DNA of 10,979 nucleotides from Kiritimatiellia bacterium (GCA_017457555.1 JAFTHG010000172.1:1-10979), one strand, 5' to 3'. Shown: positions 1 to 6,804, counted from the first letter of the stretch. Numbers and translations: made by a program. Notes: generated by a model from the letters alone, not told the origin.

Positions 1-422
1 ATTTTGACAATATGCGAAAGCGTCAGGCACGCGAGCTGGAAGAGCGCACAGCGCGCGCCAATGAACGTTTGCTGAATGCGATGATTCCAGTGTATGACCA
101 CTTTGAAATGGCACTGGCCGCCGCACAGGAAGACTCCCCCTTTGTGCAGGGCGTCCAGATGATTGCCGGAGAATTCCGCAAGGTGTTGGAGTAATCCGGT
201 GCAGAAATGATTGATGCCGCAGTCGGCACCACCTTTAACCCCATGGAACACGAAGCCCTCTCGATGCTGCCGCACGCAGAAATCGCACAGGGATGCGTGG
301 TGAACCAGTTCCGCAAGGGGTGGAAGCTCGGCGGCAAGATTGTACGCCCGGCACAGGTGATTGTTTCTTCCGGAGCACCGGCACCGGAGGCCGCGCCTGA
401 AACTGCTGCACAGGAGGATTAA
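1..422 (+). pseudogene. grpE: GrpE nucleotide exchange factor, 3' part, interrupted by an in-frame stop codon
   Basis: GrpE is the nucleotide exchange factor of the DnaK chaperone: it releases ADP from DnaK so that substrate can leave. The gene enters from the left edge, reading in frame from position 3 with the family-typical FDNMRKR start of the conserved region. It then shows the long helix (NERLLNAMIPVYDHFEMAL) and, after it, the beta-domain signature (TTFNPMEHEALSML, then GCVVNQFRKGWKLGGKIVRPAQVIV). A TAA at 192-194 lies in the same frame between these two parts, so the GrpE reading frame continues on both sides with no shift. One base change (CAA, AAA or GAA to TAA) would explain it. 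As written, the product would lose the beta domain that contacts DnaK. An ATG at 207 could restart translation, but only a poorly spaced GGAG (188-191) precedes it. The gene stops at 420-422, 5 bases before dnaJ. Identity is very sure; whether it is truly broken is not. Confidence 0.85.
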
Positions 423-427
423 CAATT

Positions 428-1600
428 ATGGCCGCCAAGCGTGACTACTATGAGGTTCTCGGCGTTGAGAAAAGCGCCGATGCCGAGGCCATTAAGAAGG
501 CCTACCGCAAACTGGCAATGAAGTATCACCCTGATCGCAATCAAGGTGATAAGGAAGCAGAAGAGAAGTTCAAGGAAGCTTCGGAAGCTTACGAAGTGCT
601 GTCGGATGACTCCAAGCGCCGGATGTATGACCAGTATGGTCACGAAGGTATGAAGAATGCCTTTGGTGGCGGCGGATTCAACTTTGACCGTGACTTCACT
701 CACGGCGCCGATTTGAGCGACATCCTCAACCAGTTCTTCGGGGGTGGCTTCGGCGGTGGATTCGGTTTTGGCGGCGGTGGCCGCCGGAGAGATCCCAATG
801 CTCCCCAACGTGGTGAAGACACCGAAATGCGGATCCGCCTGAGTTTCGAAGATGCGCTCTTCGGCATTGAGAAAGAAGTCCGCATCCATGCAGCCGTGGC
901 GTGCCCGGAGTGCAATGGTTCCGGTGCCGAGAAGGGTTCTTCCCGCACGACGTGTAAGCACTGTGGCGGCGCGGGCTCAATCCGTCAGCAGGGCGGTTTC
1001 TTTGGCATGTTTCAGCAGACCTGCCCAGTTTGCCACGGCGAGGGCACCATTATTGAAAAGCCCTGCCGCAAGTGTCGTGGTGATGGCAAAGTTGCCTCGG
1101 ATGAAACGCTGCCCATCAAGGTGCCGGCCGGTATCGCAGACGGCATGAGTGTCCGTGTGCCCGGCAAAGGCAATGCGGGCATCAATGGCGGACAGCGAGG
1201 CGACCTCTACCTGCGGTGCAGCGTGGCGGAGAGCGAACTCTTTGAACGTGACGGGCAGGATTTGATTCTGCGCCTGAGCGTTTCGCCCACCCTTTTGGCC
1301 CTGGGCGGTGAAATCCCGGTGGAAACACCCAATGGCACCGCCACACTGAAGATTAAGCCCGGCACAGCAAATGGGTCGGTTCAGCGTTTACGCGGTCAGG
1401 GTGTCTGCGCGATTGGACGCCATGGCACAGGCGATTTGCACATCGTACTCATCGCAGAAACGCCGCAAGCCCTCTCCAGAAACCAAATCAAGTTGATGGA
1501 ACAACTCCAGCAGGAAGAGAGCGACAAGACCTATCCTGCCCGTACCAAGCAGAGCAAGGCGGCAAAAGCCTTTGCTGAACGCCGTGCGAAAAAAGCCTGA
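428..1600 (+). CDS. dnaJ: Chaperone DnaJ (Hsp40), full length
   Basis: DnaJ is the cytoplasmic co-chaperone that delivers unfolded proteins to DnaK and stimulates its ATPase. The 390-residue protein has the complete type-I layout. The J domain (about 1-72) carries HPD at residues 34-36. A glycine/phenylalanine-rich linker spans about 77-120. Four CxxCxGxG zinc repeats start at C159 (CPECNGSG), C176 (CKHCGGAG), C199 (CPVCHGEG) and C213 (CRKCRGDG), and the two C-terminal substrate-binding beta domains follow. All eight zinc-binding cysteines are present. The tail is lysine/alanine-rich. AGGAGG at 412-417 is a good Shine-Dalgarno sequence for the ATG at 428, and it overlaps the end of grpE, which suggests coupled expression. 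purB follows 32 bases downstream with no visible terminator between them. Confidence 0.97.
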   Translation: MAAKRDYYEVLGVEKSADAEAIKKAYRKLAMKYHPDRNQGDKEAEEKFKEASEAYEVLSDDSKRRMYDQYGHEGMKNAFGGGGFNFDRDFTHGADLSDILNQFFGGGFGGGFGFGGGGRRRDPNAPQRGEDTEMRIRLSFEDALFGIEKEVRIHAAVACPECNGSGAEKGSSRTTCKHCGGAGSIRQQGGFFGMFQQTCPVCHGEGTIIEKPCRKCRGDGKVASDETLPIKVPAGIADGMSVRVPGKGNAGINGGQRGDLYLRCSVAESELFERDGQDLILRLSVSPTLLALGGEIPVETPNGTATLKIKPGTANGSVQRLRGQGVCAIGRHGTGDLHIVLIAETPQALSRNQIKLMEQLQQEESDKTYPARTKQSKAAKAFAERRAKKA

Positions 1601-1632
1601 TTTCTCTTTAATTCACCCTGAAAGGAGCCGTT

Positions 1633-2985
1633 ATGGAACTCTCTTCTCTCACTGCTGTCAGCCCGATTGATGGCCGTTATGCCGATAAAACCGCGCCGTT
1701 ACGCAGTATTTTCTCTGAATATGGCTTGATTCAGCGCCGTGTGCGTGTAGAAATCGCCTGGCTTCTGGCCCTCTGTGACGAACCGGGTCTTCCGGAAACG
1801 GGCACACTTTCCGATGCTCAGCGTGCTGCCATTCAGGCGATTGCCGATGATTTTTCGTTAGCCGATGCCCAGCGTGTGAAAGAAATTGAGGCGACCACGC
1901 GTCACGATGTGAAGGCAGTGGAATACCTGATTCGCGAAAAACTGCCTGCAGACTGTGCCCAGTTGAGCGAATTTATCCACTTCGCCTGCACCTCAGAAGA
2001 CATCAACAATATGTCGCACGCCCTGCAATTGCGCGATGGCCTGGCCGTTTTGCGCGCCGCCCAGAAGCAGTTGACCGACACCTTGAAGACGATGGCCAAT
2101 GACACCATCGCTCTACCTATGCTCGCACACACCCATGGTCAGCCAGCCAGCCCGACCACACTGGGTAAAGAGCTCGCCGTTTTTGTTCACCGTCTGAATC
2201 GTCAGGCTGCGCAGATCGATGCGATTGTGCTGCCAGCCAAGATGAATGGCGCCGTGGGTAACTACAATGCTCACACCTCCGCCGCACCGGATGTGGACTG
2301 GCCGGCCCTCGCACGCCGTGTCATTGAAAGCTTTGGGCTCAGTCAGAACCCCTACACCACGCAAATTGAAAGCCACGATGGCATGGCCGAACTCTTCGAT
2401 GCGTTGCAGCGTTGGAACCGCATTCTCTTTGATCTCGACCGCGACATCTGGATGTATGTGTCGATGAAGTATTTGAAGCAGAAAGTGGTGGCTGGCGAAG
2501 TGGGCTCCTCCACGATGCCACACAAGATCAATCCGATTGACTTTGAAAACTCAGAAGGCAATATCGGTCTGGCAGAAGCAATCCTCGGTCACCTCGCACG
2601 GAAGTTGCCTGTGAGCCGAATGCAGCGCGACTTGACTGACTCCACCGCTATCCGTAATATCGGAGCCGGCTTTGCTTACTCGTTGATTGCAGTCGCGTCT
2701 ACGCAGCGTGGTCTTGGACGTATGAGTCCGAATGAAGCCGCACTCGCCGCAGATCTCGATCACGCATGGGAAGTGTTGGCGGAGCCTATCCAGACAGTCA
2801 TGCGCCGTTATGGTGTGCCTAACGCTTATGAAAAACTCAAAGCATTAACCCGTGGCAATGCCATGACTGCAGAAACGATCCGTGCCTTCATCGGAACGCT
2901 TGAAATTCCACAGACCGATAAGGATCGTCTGTGCGCCATGACTCCGGCCGATTACATCGGTCTCGCCGCGCAAATGGCGCTCTAA
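1633..2985 (+). CDS. purB: Adenylosuccinate lyase
   Basis: PurB acts twice in purine synthesis, releasing fumarate from SAICAR to give AICAR and from adenylosuccinate to give AMP. The 450-residue protein belongs to the fumarase/aspartase superfamily and follows the E. coli-type (about 456-residue) form closely from its first residues (MELSSLTAVSPIDGRY). Visible motifs include TRHDVKAVEY, EFIHFACTSEDINN, THGQPASP with the catalytic His at about 168, NGAVGNYNAH, and the superfamily signature GSSTMPHKINPIDFENSEGN beginning at residue 291, with the catalytic Ser at about 293. The C-terminal part (EVLAEPIQTVMRRYG, LTRG) is also complete. AAGGAG at 1622-1627 sits 5 bases before the ATG. The gene lies 32 bases after dnaJ on the same strand and is probably read from the same transcript. 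A strong terminator at 3068-3100 closes the unit. Confidence 0.97.
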   Translation: MELSSLTAVSPIDGRYADKTAPLRSIFSEYGLIQRRVRVEIAWLLALCDEPGLPETGTLSDAQRAAIQAIADDFSLADAQRVKEIEATTRHDVKAVEYLIREKLPADCAQLSEFIHFACTSEDINNMSHALQLRDGLAVLRAAQKQLTDTLKTMANDTIALPMLAHTHGQPASPTTLGKELAVFVHRLNRQAAQIDAIVLPAKMNGAVGNYNAHTSAAPDVDWPALARRVIESFGLSQNPYTTQIESHDGMAELFDALQRWNRILFDLDRDIWMYVSMKYLKQKVVAGEVGSSTMPHKINPIDFENSEGNIGLAEAILGHLARKLPVSRMQRDLTDSTAIRNIGAGFAYSLIAVASTQRGLGRMSPNEAALAADLDHAWEVLAEPIQTVMRRYGVPNAYEKLKALTRGNAMTAETIRAFIGTLEIPQTDKDRLCAMTPADYIGLAAQMAL

Positions 2986-3004
2986 TCCGTACCTTCCGGG
3001 CAAT

Positions 3005-3056
3005 CTCTGCCAAGCGCTCAATGCCAAGCAGAGCATCAATCCACACGACCTGTGGA
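3005..3056 (+). other. Two inverted repeats in the purB 3' untranslated region
   Basis: CTCTGC (3005-3010) is matched by GCAGAG (3028-3033) across a 17-base loop, and TCCACA (3040-3045) by TGTGGA (3051-3056) across a 5-base loop. Neither is followed by a T tract, so they are not terminators themselves. They lie in the about 80 bases between the purB stop and the real terminator. They might protect the 3' end of the mRNA, or they may be chance, since arms of six bases are common. Confidence 0.3.
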
Positions 3057-3067
3057 CACACATCAGG

Positions 3068-3100
3068 CAGACGGCACACCAAATGCCGTCTGTTTTCTTT
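3068..3100 (+). terminator. Rho-independent terminator after purB
   Basis: The perfect 9-bp stem CAGACGGCA (3068-3076) and TGCCGTCTG (3084-3092) has a 7-base loop and is followed at once by TTTTCTTT. This is a textbook intrinsic terminator. It ends the grpE-dnaJ-purB unit and separates it from the next gene. Confidence 0.92.
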
Positions 3101-3176
3101 AATAGGATAGCTGCTGTTTTCCTTCATTTAGATAAGCAAAGCAACAGGAAAATGCATCAAAACGGAATAAAGTCCT

Positions 3177-3205
3177 TTGGGATTTTCCCTCCAGCGTGAT
3201 ACAAT
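3177..3205 (+). promoter_or_regulatory. Sigma-70-type promoter for the TonB/TolA-like gene
   Basis: TTGGGA (3177-3182) resembles a -35 box and TACAAT (3200-3205) a -10 box, with the ideal 17-base spacing. The region follows a strong terminator, so the gene needs its own promoter. Transcription would start near 3212, only about 7 bases before the ATG at 3219. The match comes from the sequence alone. Confidence 0.6.
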
Positions 3206-3220
3206 AAGAAGCATTCTTAT
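3204..3220. promoter_or_regulatory. Palindrome over the -10 box and start codon, possible repressor operator
   Basis: ATAAGAA (3204-3210), GCA and TTCTTAT (3214-3220) form a perfect inverted repeat. It covers the end of the -10 box, the expected start of transcription and the first two bases of the start codon. A protein bound here would block RNA polymerase. It does not match a Fur box well, so I name no regulator. Arms of this length arise by chance several times per 10 kb; only the position makes it notable. Confidence 0.35.
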
Positions 3221-4061
3221 GGCATCTCCGTCACGTATCTTCACCTACTCTGCGGCATTTCACGGGCTGATTCTTCTGCTCGCGTTGATTTTCTGCACCG
3301 ATGGATGTATCAACCGTCCGCCACAAGAGGAAATCATCCCGATGGAATTTCTCGTGGTGACCGAAGAAAATGCGGCCGATGTCCTGGCAGAAGAGCCCAA
3401 TGACGTGGTGGAACCTGAGGTTGAGCCGGAACCTCCTGCGCCCGACCCGTTGCCAGAATTACCACCGCCACCGGATCCTCTTCCCGAACTCCCGCCAGAA
3501 CCCGAACCTTTACCGCCGCCACCCGTGCCGGATCCGCCTAAACCAAAGCCCAAACCTGAGAAAAAGGTAGAGCCCAAAAAGCCGGAAAAGAAACCGGAAC
3601 CCAAGAAGCCCACCTATAAAAAGCCAGCTGAAATCAAGATCGGTAAGCGCGTCGGACCTGTCACTACGGGAAAGAAAAACCCAAAGAAGGCCGCCACAGA
3701 AAAGGCACTTTCCAAAGAAGAAATTGCCAAACTTCTGGCTGCTGGAGCAAAAAGCGGATCAAAAAATCAAATCCCTCCCAATGATGCCTCTCGCTGTTAT
3801 GGCGTCATTCAGCGCGCATTTCAGGATGCGTGCAACCAATATGGTTTGGAAACTTCGCCCACAGGGAAGGAACCTGAGGTTTCCATTACCTTTGGTCCTA
3901 ATGGAGCGGTGTGCTCAATCAAAATTGCAAAGACTTCAGGAAATCAAGCCTACGATGGCCAGATTCTCCAGGCCTGCAAACAAGTGCGGCGTGTATCGGG
4001 TTTGTCACAGGACTTTCTCAAAACTTATTCAACCGTCACCCTGCGTCTAAATATTGACTGA
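3219..4061 (+). CDS. TonB/TolA-like periplasm-spanning protein
   Basis: The 280-residue protein has the TonB/TolA layout. It has a short cytoplasmic start, one membrane segment at about residues 9-25 (rich in Leu, Ile, Ala and Phe), then a long proline/glutamate and proline/lysine region (about 60-150) suited to crossing the periplasm. A C-terminal domain (about 190-280) shows the beta-strand pattern of TonB/TolA C-terminal domains (EVSITFGPNGAV, then GNQAYDGQILQA). Such proteins carry energy from ExbB/ExbD or TolQ/TolR to the outer membrane. No such partner gene is next to it, so TonB and TolA cannot be told apart. The SGNQAYDGQI stretch leans towards TolA. Six cysteines are present: two just after the membrane segment and four in the C-terminal domain. 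The ATG at 3219 is preferred to an upstream in-frame TTG at 3177, because that TTG lies in the -35 box. No good Shine-Dalgarno sequence is present. Confidence 0.8.
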   Translation: MASPSRIFTYSAAFHGLILLLALIFCTDGCINRPPQEEIIPMEFLVVTEENAADVLAEEPNDVVEPEVEPEPPAPDPLPELPPPPDPLPELPPEPEPLPPPPVPDPPKPKPKPEKKVEPKKPEKKPEPKKPTYKKPAEIKIGKRVGPVTTGKKNPKKAATEKALSKEEIAKLLAAGAKSGSKNQIPPNDASRCYGVIQRAFQDACNQYGLETSPTGKEPEVSITFGPNGAVCSIKIAKTSGNQAYDGQILQACKQVRRVSGLSQDFLKTYSTVTLRLNID

Positions 4062-4074
4062 GGGCTTCCATTTC

Positions 4075-4103
4075 TGTGCCACCGCCCTGAATGATATGGC
4101 ACA
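4075..4103. promoter_or_regulatory. Inverted repeat upstream of clpB, candidate activator binding site
   Basis: TGTGCCA (4075-4081) and TGGCACA (4097-4103) form a perfect inverted repeat with a 15-base spacer. It is centred about 134 bases upstream of the predicted sigma-54 transcription start near 4223. That is the distance at which enhancer-binding activators of sigma-54 usually bind. The same half-site recurs at 4138-4143 and in the palindrome at 4224-4242. The activator is not identifiable from the sequence. Confidence 0.45.
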
Positions 4104-4106
4104 ATG

Positions 4107-4123
4107 TGGCAAAAAGTCTGCCA
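4107..4123 (+). promoter_or_regulatory. TGGCA-N7-TGCCA element, possible second -24/-12 promoter or weak hairpin
   Basis: TGGCA (4107-4111) and TGCCA (4119-4123) form a short inverted repeat with a 7-base spacer. The GG and GC dinucleotides have the 10-base separation of a sigma-54 promoter, but the -12 part reads CTGC instead of TTGC. TTTT follows, so it could also be a weak terminator for the TonB/TolA-like gene, although a 5-bp stem is poor. I cannot decide between these readings. Confidence 0.25.
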
Positions 4124-4196
4124 TTTTAAGAATTAAATGTGCCGGATTGACGTTCTGATATGCCAATCTGGCTTTTTCTTTCATATTTTCATTTTT

Positions 4197-4212
4197 TGGC
4201 ACACTGCTTGCA
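4197..4212 (+). promoter_or_regulatory. Sigma-54 (RpoN) promoter of clpB
   Basis: TGGCAC, five bases and TTGCA (4197-4202 and 4208-4212) match the sigma-54 consensus TGGCAC-N5-TTGCW at every defined position, including the essential GG at -24 and GC at -12 with the correct spacing. A T-rich run precedes it. Transcription should begin about 12 bases after the -12 C, near 4223, giving a leader of about 35 bases before the clpB ATG. Sigma-54 polymerase cannot open DNA without an ATP-driven activator, so clpB should be inducible and tightly controlled. I see no convincing sigma-70 promoter in this gap. Confidence 0.8.
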
Positions 4213-4223
4213 ATATAAGGGTG

Positions 4224-4242
4224 ATGTGCCCGTCTGGCACAT
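4224..4242. promoter_or_regulatory. Palindrome at the predicted clpB transcription start
   Basis: ATGTGCC (4224-4230) and GGCACAT (4236-4242) form a perfect inverted repeat with a 5-base spacer, starting almost at the predicted first transcribed base and ending just before the GAGGAGG ribosome-binding site (4244-4250). As DNA it repeats the half-site of the upstream element, suggesting an operator for the same protein. As RNA it would fold into a hairpin at the extreme 5' end of the clpB mRNA. Confidence 0.45.
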
Positions 4243-4257
4243 AGAGGAGGATCTGTT

Positions 4258-6786
4258 ATGGATATGAATAAAATGACGGAAAAGGTGCGTGAAGCCCTGG
4301 GTCTGGCGCAGCAAGAGGGGATTCGCCGCCATCAACAAACGATTGAACCGGAGCATCTGCTATGGGCACTCCTGTCACAGGAACGCGGTCTGGCAGAGGG
4401 GTTATTGACCAAGTGCGCCATTTCTACCGAGATGGCCCGGACAAAGTGTGCCGATGCAATGAACCGTTTGCCGCGCGTTACCGGTTCTACAGAAGCGGAT
4501 AAGGTCTATATTTCGCAACGTTTGAATGAGATTCTGGTCGATGCTTTTGATCGGGCCAAGCGTATGGGCGATGCGTATGTATCGGTGGAGCATGTGTTAC
4601 TCGCAATGGTTTCGCGCATTCCAATGTTGAAAGACTTGGGATTGACGGAACAAGCCCTGCTCAAAGCATTGAAAGAGGTGCGCGGCAATCAGCGGATTAC
4701 CAGCGATAATCCAGAAGAAAGTTATGAGGCATTGAAGAAATATGGTCAGGATCTGGTGGAATTAGCCCGCGCAGGCAAACTGGATCCGGTCATCGGACGC
4801 GACACAGAAATCCGCGATGTCATCCGCATTCTCTCCCGCAAGACGAAGAATAATCCGGTTCTTATCGGCGAACCCGGCGTGGGAAAGACGGCCATTGTCG
4901 AAGGGCTTGCCCAGCGTATTCTGCGCGGAGATGTGCCTGAAGGCCTGAAAGACCGCACCATTTTCGCGTTGGATATGACAGCCCTTATGGCTGGAGCAAA
5001 GTACCGTGGCGACTTTGAAGAACGGTTAAAGGCGGTACTACGCGAAATAAAAGCCAGCGAAGGACGCATTATTCTCTTTATTGACGAGATTCACACCATT
5101 GTCGGTGCCGGTAAAACGGAAGGTTCCAGTGATGCTGGAAATATGTTGAAACCGATGCTGGCGCGTGGCGAATTGCACTGTATTGGTGCTACCACCTTAG
5201 CCGAACACCGCCTGTATATGGAAAAAGATAAGGCTCTTGAACGTCGCTTTCAGCCCGTTTTGGTCGGTGCTCCAACAGTTGAAGATACTATCAGTATTTT
5301 GCGCGGTTTGAAAGAACGCTTTGAAGCCCATCACAATGTTCGAATTCAAGATACCGCACTGGTCAATGCCGCTGTCCTGAGTGATCGCTACATTCAGGAA
5401 CGTTTTCTGCCCGATAAAGCGATCGATCTGCTGGATGAAGCCTGCGCAGCCATTCGTACAGAAATGGATTCCATGCCCGCTGAACTCGATGAACTAAGCC
5501 GTAAAGTGATGCGTTTGGAGATTGAAGAGGCTGCACTTGCCCGGGAAAAGGACGAAGCTTCTGCGCGCCGTTTGGAGGAATTGCGCCGGGAATTGGCCGA
5601 TGCGCGAGCCGCTGCCGATGGTTTGAAGGCAAAATGGCAAGCCGAAAAGCAAAGCCATGAAGCCTCCAAAACGCTTCGTACGCAGTTGGATGAGGTACGT
5701 CACGCTCTGGAAACCGCCCAGCGCACCTACGATTATGCCCGAGCCGGAGAGTTACAGTACAAGATTATTCCCGAATTAGAAGCCAAACTTAAAGCGACTG
5801 CTTCCGATGGTGCAGATGTAATGTTGCGCGAAGTCGTAGGACCGGAGGAGATTGCCGAGGCGGTAAGCCGTTGGTCAGGCATTCCTGTTGCCAAGTTACT
5901 GGAGGGCGAACGCGAAAAGTTGCTGCTGATGAGCGATGCGCTTAAGGCAAAAGTGATTGGCCAGGACGATGCAGTTAATGCCGTTTCTGATGCAGTTTTA
6001 CGCGCACGTGCTGGTATCCGCAACCGCCGCAAACCGATTGGCGCTTTCCTTTTCCTGGGACCAACAGGTGTCGGTAAGACTGAATTGGCGCGCGTATTAG
6101 CCGAACAACTCTTCGACAGCCGTGATGCGATGACGCGAATTGATATGTCTGAATATATGGAAAAACACAGTGTCAGCCGTCTGGTCGGCGCACCTCCCGG
6201 CTATGTTGGCTACGAAGAGGGCGGACAACTCACCGAAGCCGTTCGCCGTAAGCCCTACTCTGTGGTTTTGTTAGACGAAATTGAGAAAGCACATCCGGAC
6301 GTCTTCAAACTTTTCCTGCAGGTCTTTGATGATGGCCGCTTGACGGATAACAAGGGTACAACCGTCAGTTTTGCCAATACCATCATCATTATGACCTCCA
6401 ATCTGGGTAGCGATTTAATCGCTCAGGCGGAACAAAAAGCAGGTGAAGCCGATGTGGAAACGCTGGTGGAAGCCCTCTTAAAGAGCAAATTCCCACCGGA
6501 ATTTCTCAACCGTCTGGACGAAACGCTGATTTTCAAACCGTTGAGTCGCGGAAGTCTGGAGAAGATTCTGGATTTGCAATTAAGCGATTTGTCGGCCCGT
6601 CTGGAGGAAGAAGGGTTCCGGTTGGAGGTTACTCCGGAAACGCGTGCTGCGCTCATTGAAGAGGGTTACGATCCGGAGTTTGGCGCTCGTCCGCTGAAAC
6701 GCGTAATCCAACGCCGCTTAGAAACACCGCTTGCCCGCCGTTTGATTGCCGGAGAGATTCTTCCGGGACAGACTATTACGATGTAA
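4258..6786 (+). CDS. clpB: ATP-dependent disaggregase ClpB (Hsp100)
   Basis: ClpB is a hexameric cytoplasmic AAA+ machine that threads proteins out of aggregates and hands them to DnaK, DnaJ and GrpE. The 842 residues (E. coli ClpB has 857) hold all domains. The substrate-binding N domain spans about 1-145. The first ATPase domain has Walker A GEPGVGKT at 204-211 and Walker B FIDEIHTIVGAG with E277. A full coiled-coil middle domain spans about 400-525, rich in Glu, Lys, Arg and Ala and ending in the ClpB-like YKIIPELEAKL. The second ATPase domain has Walker A GPTGVGKT at 601-608, Walker B VVLLDEIEKAHPDV, and a C-terminal lid with the FGARPLKR motif. The complete middle domain marks it as ClpB rather than ClpA or ClpC. 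GAGGAGG lies 7 bases before the ATG; a second ATG at codon 3 is less well spaced. The sigma-54 promoter is described separately. A strong terminator follows. Confidence 0.97.
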   Translation: MDMNKMTEKVREALGLAQQEGIRRHQQTIEPEHLLWALLSQERGLAEGLLTKCAISTEMARTKCADAMNRLPRVTGSTEADKVYISQRLNEILVDAFDRAKRMGDAYVSVEHVLLAMVSRIPMLKDLGLTEQALLKALKEVRGNQRITSDNPEESYEALKKYGQDLVELARAGKLDPVIGRDTEIRDVIRILSRKTKNNPVLIGEPGVGKTAIVEGLAQRILRGDVPEGLKDRTIFALDMTALMAGAKYRGDFEERLKAVLREIKASEGRIILFIDEIHTIVGAGKTEGSSDAGNMLKPMLARGELHCIGATTLAEHRLYMEKDKALERRFQPVLVGAPTVEDTISILRGLKERFEAHHNVRIQDTALVNAAVLSDRYIQERFLPDKAIDLLDEACAAIRTEMDSMPAELDELSRKVMRLEIEEAALAREKDEASARRLEELRRELADARAAADGLKAKWQAEKQSHEASKTLRTQLDEVRHALETAQRTYDYARAGELQYKIIPELEAKLKATASDGADVMLREVVGPEEIAEAVSRWSGIPVAKLLEGEREKLLLMSDALKAKVIGQDDAVNAVSDAVLRARAGIRNRRKPIGAFLFLGPTGVGKTELARVLAEQLFDSRDAMTRIDMSEYMEKHSVSRLVGAPPGYVGYEEGGQLTEAVRRKPYSVVLLDEIEKAHPDVFKLFLQVFDDGRLTDNKGTTVSFANTIIIMTSNLGSDLIAQAEQKAGEADVETLVEALLKSKFPPEFLNRLDETLIFKPLSRGSLEKILDLQLSDLSARLEEEGFRLEVTPETRAALIEEGYDPEFGARPLKRVIQRRLETPLARRLIAGEILPGQTITM

Positions 6787-6804
6787 TCACCGCATCACAT
6801 CACC

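Noticed and set aside
192..194. Stop-codon reassignment (TAA read as an amino acid) in this genome
   Set aside because: Several genes in the window end at TAA at exactly the expected family length, so TAA works as a stop here.
3177..3218. TTG start adding 14 residues to the TonB/TolA-like protein
   Set aside because: The TTG is part of the probable -35 box, and the added residues are encoded by promoter DNA.
3291..3311. Possible lipoprotein signal (cysteines after the hydrophobic segment)
   Set aside because: The residues before the cysteines (LIFC, TDGC) do not match a lipobox, and the TonB/TolA layout explains the segment as a membrane anchor.
3260..3613. Glycine-rich 117-residue reading frame on the minus strand
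   Set aside because: It is the antisense of the proline-rich part of the TonB/TolA-like gene; proline codons read backwards give glycine codons.
4062..4257. CIRCE (HrcA operator) upstream of clpB
   Set aside because: The repeats share GCAC but lack the TTAGCACTC-N9-GAGTGCTAA pattern.
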